A DNA stretch of 64,000 nt, from contig OY744462.1 of the NCBI GenBank assembly GCA_963556145.1, forward strand, positions 5,394,001 to 5,458,000. The letters run 5' to 3'. Positions 25,725 through 39,013 of this stretch are shown here, piece by piece. A program made the translations under genes and the position numbers. Within the stretch, counting starts at the first letter, position 1; each line of letters opens with the position of its first letter. This stretch comes from Hygrocybe punicea (Eukaryota > Basidiomycota > Agaricomycetes > Agaricales > Hygrophoraceae). The notes under the pieces were generated by a model. The model saw only the letters and a program-made list of their open reading frames with translations. It was not told the DNA's origin and made no database searches.

Positions 25725-26540
25725 ATGGCCGAACACCAACCACTCCTCCCCTCCCACCACGGCTCTGAGGCAGCTTTGAATTCCTCTGATCATCCTGAAA
25801 GCACCATGAGTTTCTATCGAGAACGCACTGCACAGGCCCTCGAGTCGCGAGCCTTGCATAAGTTGGTCATTGCCTTGGCAAGTTTCTGTTCTCCCATGCT
25901 AAAATCCGACTCTTAACGCCAAAACAAATTTATTTATTTTTCCACACTCAGATCACAATAGACGCTGCTTGCGTCGTGACGGATGTCGGTTATGCCTTTC
26001 TGACCGAAACTTGCTCACCTTCAGAAGGTACCGAATCACCCGAATGGTTAGAGGTCTTAGCTAGAATATCCCTCGTTATCACGACAATGTTTTTACTCGA
26101 GATACCCTTGACCATGTGGGCAATCGGGTTACAATTCTACAACCCGTTTGGGCATGTCCACCATGCATCCCTGCACCTTTTCGATGCTTTTATCATCTTG
26201 TCCACATTCACCCTCGAGGTGTTCCTCCGTGGCCGAGAAAGAGAACTAGCATCGTTGCTGGTCTTGTTTCGTTTGTGGCGACTGGTTAAACTTGTCGGAG
26301 GTATGTTTTGTCTTCTTGCTTCATCCTGCTATATATGTCTTGATGACATGTCCTCCCCAAGGTATCGCCGTGGGTGCCGGGGAACTCGAGGCGGAAACTG
26401 CCAAAGAACTTGAAGCAACGCATAAGAAACTGCAAGAAAGTCAGACCGCGCTTTCGCAAGCTCTCAAAGAGAACGAAGAACTGAAAAAGAAGATGAAGGG
26501 ACCCGAAATTGTAGCGTCGTCGCCAGCACATCCGTCATAA
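25725..26540 (+). CDS. Voltage-gated proton channel (Hv1 type)
   Basis: Three exons (25725-25877, 25952-26300, 26362-26540) join in phase to 226 aa. The protein is a lone voltage-sensor domain: S1 LVIALITIDAACVVTDVGYA, whose Asp aligns with the selectivity Asp of human HVCN1 (D112); S2 LVITTMFLLEIPLTMW; S3 FDAFIILSTFTLEVFL; S4 LLVLFRLWRLVKLVGG. S4 keeps the RLWR signature, but Lys replaces the third Arg, and the Asn that follows in human Hv1 reads Gly. The C-terminal 45 aa (AETAKELEATHKKLQES onward) form a coiled coil that would dimerise the channel. There is no pore domain. In the family such channels extrude protons when voltage and pH allow; fungal Hv1s are known. The first intron has a GC donor (GCAAGT, 25878), and the frame demands it. 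The gene is divergent from NOP2. Confidence 0.87.
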
Positions 26541-26633
26541 ATGCAGGAAATATTTCGTGTTGCATAGTATTTGCTACAGATGTAATCATGAGTCACGCTA
26601 TGGTAATACAATGGAGAATGGGAGCGGAAACGT

Positions 26634-27932
26634 TTAGCATGGTGAAATGGGCGGGATGGTGTGAACATTGATACCCTTTGCAGCATCGGCCCTAATCCAT
26701 TCTGAGAGACGGGGGAGCGGAATTGGCAAGTCATGATTAGCCACTTTGAGTGGGAAAGTATCGTTCACAGGAGGTACACCATCCAGAGTCAATCCGTAAT
26801 AGGAAAGTGTTTCTGGTTGGCTGGAGGTAATCGGAGGGAGGAAAGATTCTCTGAAAACTTCAACGTAACGAGAACCTTCCGGTCGTCCAAGCGCGACATC
26901 CTTCGTGCGGGCGTCGGGGGGCGGGAGAAGACTGCCTGTTGGCGAACTCCGACTTGACGTGGAATCGCCCTTCTTTGTGAATGGTTGATCGATACCGCGC
27001 CGAACTGAGAGTCCTTTCGACCATGGCGCCCGTGTACTGTGCTGATCGGCGTTCTTGCCAGCCTCTAGATCTGGTTTCGGAGAGGGCCAGAACCGGCCCC
27101 ACGAATCTCGGTATCCTGCCACATCGCCATTAGATTCGACTGGTTCGGTTTGGGATGCTTTCGTTGCATGCTCACTCGAGCTGCGGGGGAACCAAGGGAC
27201 GGCGTATACCGTGGTTGACCAAATGGTTGGATATGCGTTCATGTGTGCCACCGATGTGATGAAGAGGAGGAGGAAGTACACGAGTACTTTATGATAGTGC
27301 ATCAGCCGACAATAGATCTTGGAAATAGAAGAAAGGCTGGTACTCACTGGTGAAGGTGCTCAGCCAAGTGGTGAGAATGACGAGAAATGCCGATACGCAA
27401 ACTTCCCAATCTGCTGGAAAGATGGTGTCAGTCCATTGCCGTATGCTTAATGACGATTGACGAACCACGGGCCTGGCACATGAAAACAGGACTGTTTGCC
27501 GTCAGACCCACGGCGGCACCTTTAATAACATTCAGTGCCCGTTCACGGCCATCCGTAGACGGACATACCTATCTGGAGCACGCCCACGATCGCCGACCAA
27601 CCGCACTCAAACTTCACTAGTGCGATTCTTGCTGTTGGCTTGATCAACTCGAAGAGTCCCCTTGAGCAGAATTCGTGAGAAACCGATGAAACCTAATGAA
27701 ACCAACAGAACACCTACCAGACGACAAAGGCGAACACAGCACAAGCGTTGAATATGACAAACACCGCCATCCCAGGCACTGTTCAGACCGGCCATGGTAG
27801 GTAATGGGCACAAAGGTTCGACTGGAACGGGGGTAGCTCACCAGCTAATCCAGAAGACGTTGTGACATGGATATCCCAAGATGCGAAAATGAGAGCGACG
27901 ATATTCAGATACAACAAAAGTGCTGCAAGCAT
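26634..27932 (-). CDS. Four-TM membrane protein of an agaricomycete family (paralog A)
   Basis: The likely start is MLAALLLYLNIVALIFAS (27932), which is TM1. A phase-1 intron leads to PGMAVFVIFNACAVFAFVVW (TM2), then KFECGWSAIVGVLQI with GAAVGLTANSP (TM3), and KVLVYFLLLFITSVAH (TM4). The conserved ending PTIWSTTVYAVPWF is followed by a hydrophilic Ser/Pro-rich tail of about 190 aa ending PPISPC. The topology resembles MARVEL-like four-helix proteins, but the family is uncharacterised as far as I know. The gene at 29733-31263 shares the F-E-C-x-W motif and the YFLLLFI/PxIW segment, so the two are paralogs. Location in plasma or internal membranes is inferred. Several intron borders are approximate. 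Confidence 0.72.
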
Positions 27933-28461
27933 GCTCTTCGTGAGGTTTCCTCGCACCACAGGAGGAGAAACCACCTTACAGAATAACACAAATCGGACGA
28001 CTATGAATGAGTTTCGCATAATTGCTGCGAGATGGGCGAATTATGTGAATTTTAAGACGTCTATCGAGATCAGAGATGAGTTGAGTTTTGAGTCTCCAAA
28101 GAATGGTGTTCGAGAACCAGCTCGTCGTAGAAAAGTCGTTGAAGTAGAGCGCGCGATGTCCGAGTTCTTTGAGAGAAGAACGCAGGACATTCCGCTCTTT
28201 GTGCTCTCGAATTTTCATTGTTGGCCGTGGCGACTAGGTTGGGAACAATACCGGAGGCAGGAACAATGGTCAAATTTGGCAGGGCGACACTTTCGCCACA
28301 CAATTGCAGCAAATTACAAGGTTACCAAGCTATTACATAGTTCTGAGTTTTAAAATGGTGTCTGCGGAGACTCAAATTCTCGGAAATTCCCTGGATATAT
28401 TAGGAGTCGTAGCATATTGTACTCAGATAGCATTCACTCAGATATAAAACTCGGAAAGTCT
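27933..28461. other. Intergenic upstream of the four-TM gene
   Basis: A 163-codon plus-strand frame (27862-28353) overlaps coding DNA of the minus-strand gene and matches no family, so I treat it as chance. Nothing else was seen. Confidence 0.4.
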
Positions 28462-29543
28462 TCAGGCACTTGTGTGCGGTTGAAGCTCGTGCTGAGAAGT
28501 CTCATCACCACTACTAGTGAATAATACCAGCAATTTCCATATTATCCGCACCAAACTTGCCACACCCACGACAACGGGGAGTATTTGCCCTGTGCCTTGG
28601 ACAGAATTGACCCCCTGGATGTGGTTCCACTTGATGATAAGCTCCGTCGAGATGATGAAGAAGATCATCGCGAATGATAAACTGAAGCTAAATGGATAGT
28701 CTGTAGGATCCGCGGACAGTGCAGACCTGAAGAGCATCGCGAGTCGTTTCTTCGAGGTGATGAAGTAGAGAATGCTCGTAATCAGTGCCACGCTGTAGAT
28801 TGGCACCGACACGGTGAATAACACCTTGTTGAATATTCGGAACCAGTGGAAAAGATCCTGGATGAGAATATTTCGGGTTAGCAGTCATAAGTGAAAAGAG
28901 ACCAGCGTACATACAACTTTGGCGAAGAAGAACGCAGATCTGCTACATGTTGGTGCTGCCATCGTATCCATCCCGATATACAGAAACCAGATTGTGTAGT
29001 ACAGCATCGCCCCTGCCATCACAAACTGGATCATCCCACCAATGGTCGAAGCCCTGTACGCAGCGAACCTCGAATCCGCACCAGAGCAGACGCCTCCCAA
29101 ACAGAATGATAACACGATCCAACATTCGACAGCATAGAGCGTACCACTCGGTTGGCCGATGCCACGAACAAAAGTGATATAAAGGAGACCTGCGCGCTAT
29201 TGGTTCCCCCACACATATGAAGAAGTGAGGAAATGACTTCACCCGCGAAATTTGACAGAAGGAAACACAAGTTGACACCGCGCATCGTCGCCGCTTCCTC
29301 TGGTAGGAACATGTAAGCAACAGCGGACGTGACCCATTGCACATAGATGCCAATGCGGATACCGAGACCGTAGGTATTGTCATCGCCTCTAAAACCACAC
29401 ACTGGGTCAGCGATTACCTGCGACTTGGGTATACCCGCTGCTAGCTCCGATAGGAGGAGGACTGTCAGAAAACTGGACGGTCTGAATGGCATACTTATTA
29501 TACACAGACCACGTAGGGGAAGAAAACTTACCTCAAGAACCAT
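28462..29543 (-). CDS. Multi-pass membrane protein, fungal family of unknown function
   Basis: The start MVLE (29543) joins VIADPVCGFRGDDNTYGLGI through an intron; the next exon borders (donor in SNFAG, acceptor before LLYITFVRG) are in phase. The DPVCGFRGD.TYGLGIR..Y.QW signature at the N-terminus is one I associate with a widespread fungal family lacking assigned function. About seven hydrophobic segments follow, among them WIVLSFCLGGVCSG, IQFVMAGAMLYYTIWFLYIG, LFTVSVPIYSVALITSILYF, SFAMIFFIISTELIIKW and LPVVVGVASLVRIIWKLLVL. Four Cys are scattered in loops. The tail is short and hydrophilic (ETSQHELQPHTSA). It sits between the two four-TM paralogs but shows no similarity to them. Confidence 0.75.
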
Positions 29544-29732
29544 TGATCTGATTTGGGTAACCGAACAGCCTTTTTATTATTAGTAAGCGTTAGGTTATTG
29601 CGCAGTAGGTTCCATAAAAACAGTCTAGCTAATCATACATCTTGTAGTGTACACGGTGCAATGTCTAATCCGAAGTACAGACAGGCCGGGGAACAATAGG
29701 CGCACAGCGCGCTATCGAGCAACCTTCAAACC

Positions 29733-31263
29733 CTATGATCCACGTCCACGTCTCTCCCCGTATGAACTGATATTCGACAGATCCAATGGTGGCGGTCGAC
29801 TCCAACCCCGTGAATCTCCGCGAGTGCGTGGACCCGACGGCCGTGAACGCACAGGAACAGTCAACGCAATTGGTGGAACTGAAGGCGCTGTCGTCGGGGT
29901 AGTCCTCACACTGGTGGTGGGCACAGTCCGCGACTTTTGCGCCACGCGTGGTGTGGTCGTCGTGTTCCTGTCCCGCGATGACCTGCGGGCTTTGCCCCGC
30001 ACGGGCTGCGAGAGTGCATCTACACGGGGCCAGTCCCCAAGTGGTGGTGGCGAAGCCCGCGCGAGTGGCTGCATGGTGGATGCCCCTTCCACGGCCGTTT
30101 GCACGTGCTGTGGGTAGAATGAGGAAACCTGAGTGACCTTGGCGCTGCGGGCCCGTTGGACCATGTATTGTGGGACCGGTGCAGCGGGGGTGGGTGGAAC
30201 TGGGCGGTGGGAGGAGTTGCGCGGTGAATGCGAGGCTTCGGTATCATGTTCAGGGTGGCTGCCGAAGCCAGAACTGAAAGCATATAGAGCGGAGGGTGCA
30301 AGGCGGCGCGGGCGTGGTGCGATGATACTCTTTAAAGACCAGCGCTTGTGGGTTTCGGTTGCGAGAGGTGGTGCACTGTCGGGTACATCGAATAGATTGA
30401 AATGCCGAACAGCACGATTCCAGATACGTGGGTCTGTCTTGGCGTACACGAAGGCAGAAATGAACAAGAGCAGGAAGTAGGCCAGGACTAGGTGATGGTT
30501 GCGTGAGCAAATTAGAAAGTGGAAGTGATAAAATCGAGTACGCACGGACGATGGCACAGATCCAAGTGAATGCCATTAGAACCTGAGTGGAGGCGCACGA
30601 ACCAGAAAGCTGAAACACCACTAATGGCAACCCAATCAATAAAGAGACAAAGCATCGTCGGACATATACACACCTGTAGCAGGGCACATCAGGCTCGGCA
30701 CAATCGACGTTATCGCAACAGCACCCGCTATTAAAATGCGGCAGCCAAATAACAATCAGAAATGCCACATCTGTCCCTACCACCCGTAAACGTACAAAAT
30801 TGCATTGAAAAAAACACTCCAACCCACACACACTCGAACCACACACGGGCAACAACAGAGTTCCTCCGTATCAGCCCACATACTATTCTGTGCAATGAAA
30901 AAAGTATAAGCCAACACGACCGGTGGAGAAAACACAACATCGTCGATCGCATACATGAAAAGAATGAATACTAGACTGAGAGCGGCAACGGCGATGATGA
31001 AAGCATCGATTTGCACTGTGGGAGGAGTTGAATCAGCGAGGTCAGCAACCACTTCCAGTGTCTCAATCGACTTGCGATTGTGGTCAATTGCTGCGGCAAT
31101 AAAAAAGTTCCATACGGCGACACTACATGTGATGGCATTCGAGACGATGAACACCCCTAGGTCGACGACGAGGACACCATCAAAAACAGATGACAACGTT
31201 GAAAAGGCAACAGTGATTCGTACCAAACAACAGATACCTGCAAGTCCAGATGAAGTTCGTCAT
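29733..31263 (-). CDS. Four-TM membrane protein of an agaricomycete family (paralog B)
   Basis: The small first exon MTNFIWTC (31263) splices to VFIVSNAITCSVAVWNFFIA (TM1). Then come IDAFIIAVAALSLVFILFMY (TM2), a segment with WFECVWVGVFFSMQF (TM3), and LVLAYFLLLFISAFVYAK (TM4) followed by DPRIWNRAV. The tail of more than 200 aa is Pro/Arg/Ser/Thr-rich and probably disordered. TM3-TM4 and the PxIW segment align with paralog A at 26634-27932, while the tails have diverged completely. The middle exon borders (about 30560-30900) are uncertain. Function is unknown. A hydrophobic frame at 31273-31518 just upstream is probably promoter/3' flank, but I could not exclude a small extra exon. Confidence 0.65.
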
Positions 31264-31514
31264 GTTTCTATTTCAGCAAGGAGAGTGAATGAGCCGTTCG
31301 ACGGGCTTGACTGGAATGAGGGGAGAGGCCAGCTCTTGAGCTTCAGACTGAGGCACAATGCGGCGGTCGAATGCGCTGTGTGTGGATTCGACACGTGACT
31401 TGGCAGTCATCGGCTTGACAACTGACAACGCAATTGCAACCAATTCAAATACCGAAATGCAAATAAAAAAGTGCGTAACAAATAATATATGAAAATATCT
31501 ATATGCAATCGGTG

Positions 31515-34500
31515 TCAAGCTGGCACCCGCACCCTCTCTCCGCCAGGATCCATTTGGACTCCGTCAGTCTCGGGCCGAAAGATGTGCTCCGAAGACACCA
31601 CAGCCTCCCCAAGTATGGCGGGAGCAACGGAGTCCCGGTCAAACGATGACAGCCCTGCCTCCACCAAATGGCTGACAAAAGGGTTTGCATCAGGAAGAAC
31701 AGCCTGCGTAGCTCCGACTGTATTTCCTGAACTGTCTCTCGGCGACAATGGGGGCGGACGTGAAACTGTATAACTCGATGTGTACTTCCCATGGCCACTC
31801 AGTACTGCCCCCAACTGATTTCGCTCCAAAAGCGCCGGGACATATGATCGCACCTCTTGCGCAGGGTCCAGCGACATATGACGGATTAGATCAAGCAGCA
31901 CGCCCGTTACCCGCTGAGACCGCCGCAATCTCACATCTGAACGAGTAAGATGAGCACAGACACCGTCACATAAAAGCACCGCAGATACCACAAATAATGC
32001 CAACAAGCCTAGCAACGCCTATCCGGACATCTATGATGCCGTCATCCGCCAAAGGAGTGACTGTTCGCCAAAAAGTGTCATCGTCTACACTAACCGCCCG
32101 CTCGTCCTCCCCTGGGACGACGAGCGCATATTGGCAAGCAACGAATCTACCCCAAAGTTCTTAGTAAATATCAACCTGGAGACGACTCGGAATTACTCAC
32201 GTCATTCGTCGACGGAATGAACTCGAATTTGCTAGAGTACGAAGGTCCTCGCACAGATCATCCAACACATCTATTCGGTCTGCAAATAGTTTCCAGATGC
32301 GAGAAACCTACGCTTCAACATGAGTATTCAAGCAACACTAAAATAAATGCTACCCACAGAGCACACGGCGGCTTCTCTGACAGCGGCCACGCCGTCCTGC
32401 AAGGCGGTCTTCAGCAATCTACGAATAAGCGCGGGCCGCTGCCGCCCCACCAGCTCAGCAAGCCCCGCTACCGCCTTTGCAATGCTCTCTCGTTCCCTCC
32501 ACCCGCGAAACACCCCCTCTTCCCACACTGCCAATACCCCCTCTACCACTTCCACTCGCGCACTCACGCAATCCTCGTCCTCTTCTTCCTCGTCCTCTTC
32601 GGTGCCCACCCCTCCGCTGCGCAATGCGCTGACAAACACCTCCATACAACCCACCGCACGCATTCGCACCCCCCCTTCTTCGCACCGCACGGCATCCCAC
32701 CACACCCCCACCAGGTCCATTCGCGCATTCCGAGGCCCCACGATTCGTGCGAGCTCACCTAGACTCGCTGCTAGCGTCTGCCGCACTCTCAGGTTACGAC
32801 TCACCGCCAGCTCCAGGTATACACCCCGCAACTCGCACCACCGCGCGCGCCCTAGAGTCAACGCTACCGCCGGGTAGTTGAAAGCGCACACGAGCGTGCG
32901 CTCAGGGTCATCGTAGAACTCGATCATCGACGAGTCGTCCCTCGGTGGTAAGGGCGACGAAACCTCTGAATTCGGACTACACGTCTCCCCCTGCCCGAAC
33001 ATCGACCGCAAACTCTCCTCCCGTAACCGTGCCTTTCCATCTCCATCGCAGTCCCCATTTCTTCCCCGTAGCCGGCGACTTGCCCCACGATCCAGAAACA
33101 GCCGCACAAGCTCCTGGGGCGGGCCGTCGTGATCGCGGTGGAAGGTGTAGACGACCTCGCCCAAGGCCTCGAGCACGCCAGTGCGTACCATGGGTGACTT
33201 GTCCGTGGCCAGTGCGACGATGGAGTCCAGAGCCAGTGTGCGACGGTGCTTTGGTGGGAGACGCGCCAGGATGGCTGGGAGAGCAAAAAGAGCAGAGTGA
33301 CGGACATGCCAGACGGTGTCATCGCGAAGGGACTCGAAAAGTGGTAACTACAGTGGTTGGTTGAATGCATTAGTGTTGGTTTAGGACAAAATAAACTGGG
33401 AAGCTTGCCAAGGAAGATAGCACGATTTCGTTTGGGACGACCTTTGCGAGAGCACCAAGGGCAAAGGCGGCCTCTCGGCGCACAAAGTAAACTGGATCGC
33501 GGCCCACCCGCTCTACCTCTGTGACAAAGGAGCGCTGTGTATCTTCCGTCAACGAACCTGAAATATCGTTGGCGGGGACGGCATTGAGTGGGTGGGGGGG
33601 ATTGAGAAACATACCACTTGCGGTGACGGCAGCCATCAGGCTCATACTGGATAATCTTCCGACTGCAGCTTGTTCGGTATCGGGGTAACCTTCGTCGTTG
33701 AGATCCACATTAGTGCCAACAGTCAACAAGTGAGATACCTGGTTTAAAGATTCATTTGAAGGCAGGGGCGTGCTGCTCATGTGTGTGTCCTCGTCCCAGC
33801 CGCCCTCGGTATTGGCATCGGTGTCATGCCAGTACTCGCCTGCAAATACCGCCTCATATGCCTCGTCGTCAAGACGGCCCATGCCGATGACGACGTGCTG
33901 GAATACCTCGTGCTGGAAGAGCCGGCGTTCTGCACGGCCAAAAAGACCGACGCCCACGCGAGCGTCCCAGGCATCCCGCTGGCGCTCATGCTCGTCCATT
34001 TCGCGTTCGGCCTCTTGCTGGGCTATATCCGTACTGGCGACGATGCCTTCACGTATATCTGCGCGGCGAATGCGTGCGAGGAGATTGACGACGGCGTAGC
34101 GTGCCGCAGCACCGACGAGGGCGTTGGGACTGAGGAGCAGGGTTCCGAGGATGGGAGTGAATGCCTGCACTGATACGAGAGTTGGGGGCTGAGGTTGTGG
34201 GCGCTGCATGTCATCGCCACAGGTTAGCTGGCAGTGCTGTCGAAGATTAGGGATATCAGTACACGAGAAATGACGGAAGGGGGGGAAAGGCGTACGGTAA
34301 AGAACCACCATATGATTGGAATGAGCTCGGCGGCGAGTGCTTCCTTGACCGATTCGTCTGTAAGAAAATGATGAGCGAATTGAGATGAAGAAAGAGCGAA
34401 TTGGACGGACCTTGGTCGATGGCAAGGCCGCTGAGAAGCGGAAGAACGTACTCGATTGCTTCTGGGGGAGTGACTTGGTCCAGGAAAGAAGGGATAGCGT

Positions 34501-34810
34501 GAGCGATGAAAACGCGATGGAAAATAGACTTGCTGCGGGAGAAGAGATATATTTTTTCGAGTGCGGTGAGACCTTCATCGTCGAGGGCGAGGTCAAGGGG
34601 GGGGCTAACTGGAGGGAACGGATCTTCTGGTGGAGGATCGTAGGGGGTTACTAGAGATGAAGGGGGGATGAGGACGGAGTCGACGGGCGATGTTGACTGT
34701 GAGGGGGATTGTGAGGGGGATGGAGAAGGGGACGAAGAAAGGGAATTTCTGAAGAGGGAACTGTTTTGAGAGTATATAAAGAAGTTGTCGGGGGACTCTG
34801 TTGTGGACAT
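31515..34810 (-). CDS. HEAT-repeat regulatory subunit of protein phosphatase 4 (PPP4R1-like)
   Basis: The start MSTTESPDNFFIYSQ (34810) is followed by a Ser/Pro tract. Helical repeats then run to the end: LALDDEGLTALEKIYLFSRS, LVGAAARYAVVNLLARIR, DPVYFVRREAAFALGALAKV, DTVWHVRHSALFALPAILAR, SPMVRTGVLEALGEVVYTFH, RVRQTLAASLGELARIVG and VREAAVCSV. Small phase-correct exons at about 32320-32210 (WKLFADRIDVLDDLCEDLRT) and 32180-32030 (CQYALVVPGEDERAVSVDDD) link to the last exon, which ends at 31517-31515. An acidic loop (EEDEEEEDEDC) lies in a repeat. PPP4R1 proteins scaffold the PP4 phosphatase; the assignment here rests on HEAT architecture and remembered fungal homologs. Other HEAT scaffold proteins remain possible. 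Tandem with aspartate aminotransferase, 111 bp away. Confidence 0.75.
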
Positions 34811-34921
34811 TTGACAGAGACTTTGGACAAGAAGAGCGAGAAAAAAGAGGAAAAAGTAAATGGAATTGCCCCGAAGTCTAGACTGTGACGTCATGTAGCA
34901 TACAGGTACAGATGATGTCAT

Positions 34922-36670
<1,749 letters not shown>

Positions 36671-37683
36671 GTCGCAGTGGTGAGGGTGAGTTTGGAGAGT
36701 ATGGAGAAGATTTGAATAATAATGAAGGGATGTTCATAAATACAGCGGAACGAGCAAATGGCACACCTTGGTCGTTGAATTATCGATTATCACGTGTAGC
36801 AAAGTTCCCCCACAAAAATCACTTGAAATCCGGGCAGTCAGAAAGAACCACATCGGCAAGCATCAACACCCGTCCGAATATCCATGACTGACCTTGTCTT
36901 TTAACTCCAAAAGAAAGACCCTGTAAACAGATGGAGGCAAGAACACGCTCAATCGATGTACCAAGCTGAAGTAGTACGAGCCTAAAGCTTGTGGCTTCAC
37001 GTGCTAGGACTGGATTCAAAAGGCGCCCCGGCAAAACGGAGGGCCGAAACACCGGCTCGCCGGTCAACGCGGAGGTACACAGACGAAGCGACACGGAAAA
37101 GACGAAGCGACACGGAAAACCGTCTCAACTTTCTTCTCTTCCTATGCCATAATTTTCTTTTCGACAGATGTCAGGCAGCTTGGTAACAGCAGGGGCAGAG
37201 GGAAAGATCGATCATTTCGGGTATCACACCAGCCCCTGGTACATCACCCGCTCATGATAGCTTCGGTTCTACACGCTCAATCAATCAATCAATCACACAG
37301 CAGAGAGCGAGAGAGATCACAGGGCCGACACCGGCGGGGCCTATAAGGATTATAATATTCTATACAAACGACGGTAGATTATGGATGGGGAGGAGGTGAG
37401 AAGTGTCCGTGGTGTGTCACGAAAACCTACGTCAGTCCCGTCGGCGAGGTGCGTGAAAATGGATACACCTGGTGTGTATGGGGAGAGGGAAGGCGGACAG
37501 GGATTATTCGTGGCGGTCGTATAGCAAAATTGTACGGAGCAAATATTGTGGCCCCGGGTAACGGGATCCGGGTAGTGGGAGAGCGCAGCGGATAGTGAGG
37601 GCGCTGGAGAGCGGAAGGGACGGTGATACCGGATGTCGGAGGTAGTAACCGGGGATAGGGTAATGATAATACGCCGCGGTTAA
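36671..37683. other. Intergenic with a weak small frame and TCAA repeat
   Basis: A 91-codon minus-strand frame at 36819-37094 contains SIERVLASICLQGLSFGV and SWIFGRVLMLADVVLSD. I cannot match it to a family, and it may be a small gene or chance. A (TCAA)n repeat lies at about 37277-37294. The rest is the 3' flank of the AN1 gene. Confidence 0.35.
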
Positions 37684-38002
37684 TTAGGCAGTCGCCATCT
37701 TGGACGCTACCGTCCGCTCGCTCTCCAATTTCGCTTTGTTCCTATCAAAGGCTTGCTGCCGGCAGTCTTCCAGGTTGTTGCAGTTGTGATGTTCGGGCAG
37801 GCGGTGCTGCGGGACAGGAACAGTGCAGGTCAGTCAACAAGAACAATAAACAACCGCACAGAACCAAGGATGGAGGGACGAACTGGCAACTCACAGTTCC
37901 ACAGAATTGTGCCCGGCAGTGTGGACATTGTCCAACGATACGGAGGACGGCAGAGTTACACGGGATCTCAGCTTGGAGCTGACAACGCTTCTTGGCGGGC
38001 AT
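37684..38002 (-). CDS. Small AN1-type zinc-finger protein
   Basis: Two exons (38002-37895 and 37806-37684) join in phase to 76 aa. The Cys/His pattern runs C-QLQAEIP-C, C-PH-C, FCGTHRLPEHHNC. This is the AN1 fold (two zinc sites from Cys and His); the first Cys pair has a long spacer instead of the common two residues. The tail NLEDCRQQAFDRNKAKLESE resembles fungal stand-alone AN1 proteins such as yeast Tmc1, which link to proteasome stress responses. That function is a family-based guess. The short, basic, single-domain layout fits the family. Confidence 0.83.
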
Positions 38003-39013
38003 AACGTTCGTTTGTAATCCTGTTTTGTTCGTCTGATATGATTCTCTTGAGCGAAGCCCTGAAGCAATATGGTCGGTGCTGCGAAACAACGAACTCATCA
38101 GGAACAATAACGATGGCTGCGAATAGCGCACGCACTTTGGTTGATTGGGGGGAGAATAGGAAAAAAGAAAGTGACTTGGAAGAGGGGAAGAGGAGGAGAG
38201 GGGGCAGACAAGGCAATACCTTTTATAACACAGGGACGCGTCAGCTTTTTGCACAGATCTTCGATACTACCGGTCACGTGCACGACTTCCGGGTACTGTC
38301 AGTACCTGTACACGCCACATCCGAAACCTACTCTACTACGGCGCAAGACGTGCAACGATTGCCCCGGCCCACAATCCAACCGAACAACCAATCCAATCCA
38401 ATCCCGGTAATTCCCCCGATAACCTTGCCCAAAGCGATGGACCCGAATGGACCATCCTTAATTATGCACCCTGTGGGATGTAACTCGGTTGCCCTCAGTT
38501 CACCCGCTAGAATAATTATTCGTTGCCGCCAACTGTCACTTACCTCTGACTGCGCAACTCTCTGCAACTTCCCAGACAGGCACTGCCACCGTAACTTCTC
38601 GAGTCTAATCTGCTGTTCATTCCGATATCATTTTAATCATGCTGCGGGCCCACGGTGCAGGCTGTACAGTATAGCCTCGACTTTGTATCCCGACATTTCT
38701 TGGCCCTGAATACCTGAAACGTTGGAGGGGAACATTTCTCATTCGAATCATGTCTCCTGCGTTTCTTTGAAAAGTATTCTGAAAAAAGTTCTATCCAATA
38801 TGCATAAGGGGCGGGGAACGTCCGGAAAACGTGGTAGACATGGTAAAAAAAGATGTGGTGTGCTGCTGCTGCACAGCTAGAGGCTACTTATTAGGAAAAC
38901 GTTGTGGTGAAATAGCTTGCAAATAAAGTCCTTGAAAATAGAAAGTGAGACGTCGCGTCATTTCCTAAAACTTTGAATGAGTATAGCACATAATAAGAGT
39001 TGGCCGTTGAGTC
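38003..39013. other. Intergenic, AN1 promoter and syntaxin 3' flank
   Basis: A 223-codon plus-strand frame (38038-38709) spans the AN1 promoter but has no recognisable domain, and I do not call it a gene. No RNA gene or repeat was seen. Confidence 0.4.

Noticed and set aside
27862..28353. A 163-codon plus-strand frame beside the four-TM gene
   Set aside because: It overlaps coding DNA of the minus-strand gene, has no recognisable domain and no splice support.
31273..31518. A hydrophobic 81-codon minus-strand frame between PPP4R1-like and paralog B
   Set aside because: It contains one TM-like stretch but overlaps the PPP4R1-like stop and lacks a supported start or splice link, so I kept it as flank.
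32217..32877. Plus-strand frames opposite the PPP4R1-like gene
   Set aside because: They are antisense shadows of a GC-rich coding exon; the minus strand has the conserved HEAT repeats.
38038..38709. A 223-codon plus-strand open frame
   Set aside because: It covers the AN1 promoter, has no domain or codon periodicity I can see, and its translation is a mix of unrelated low-similarity segments.
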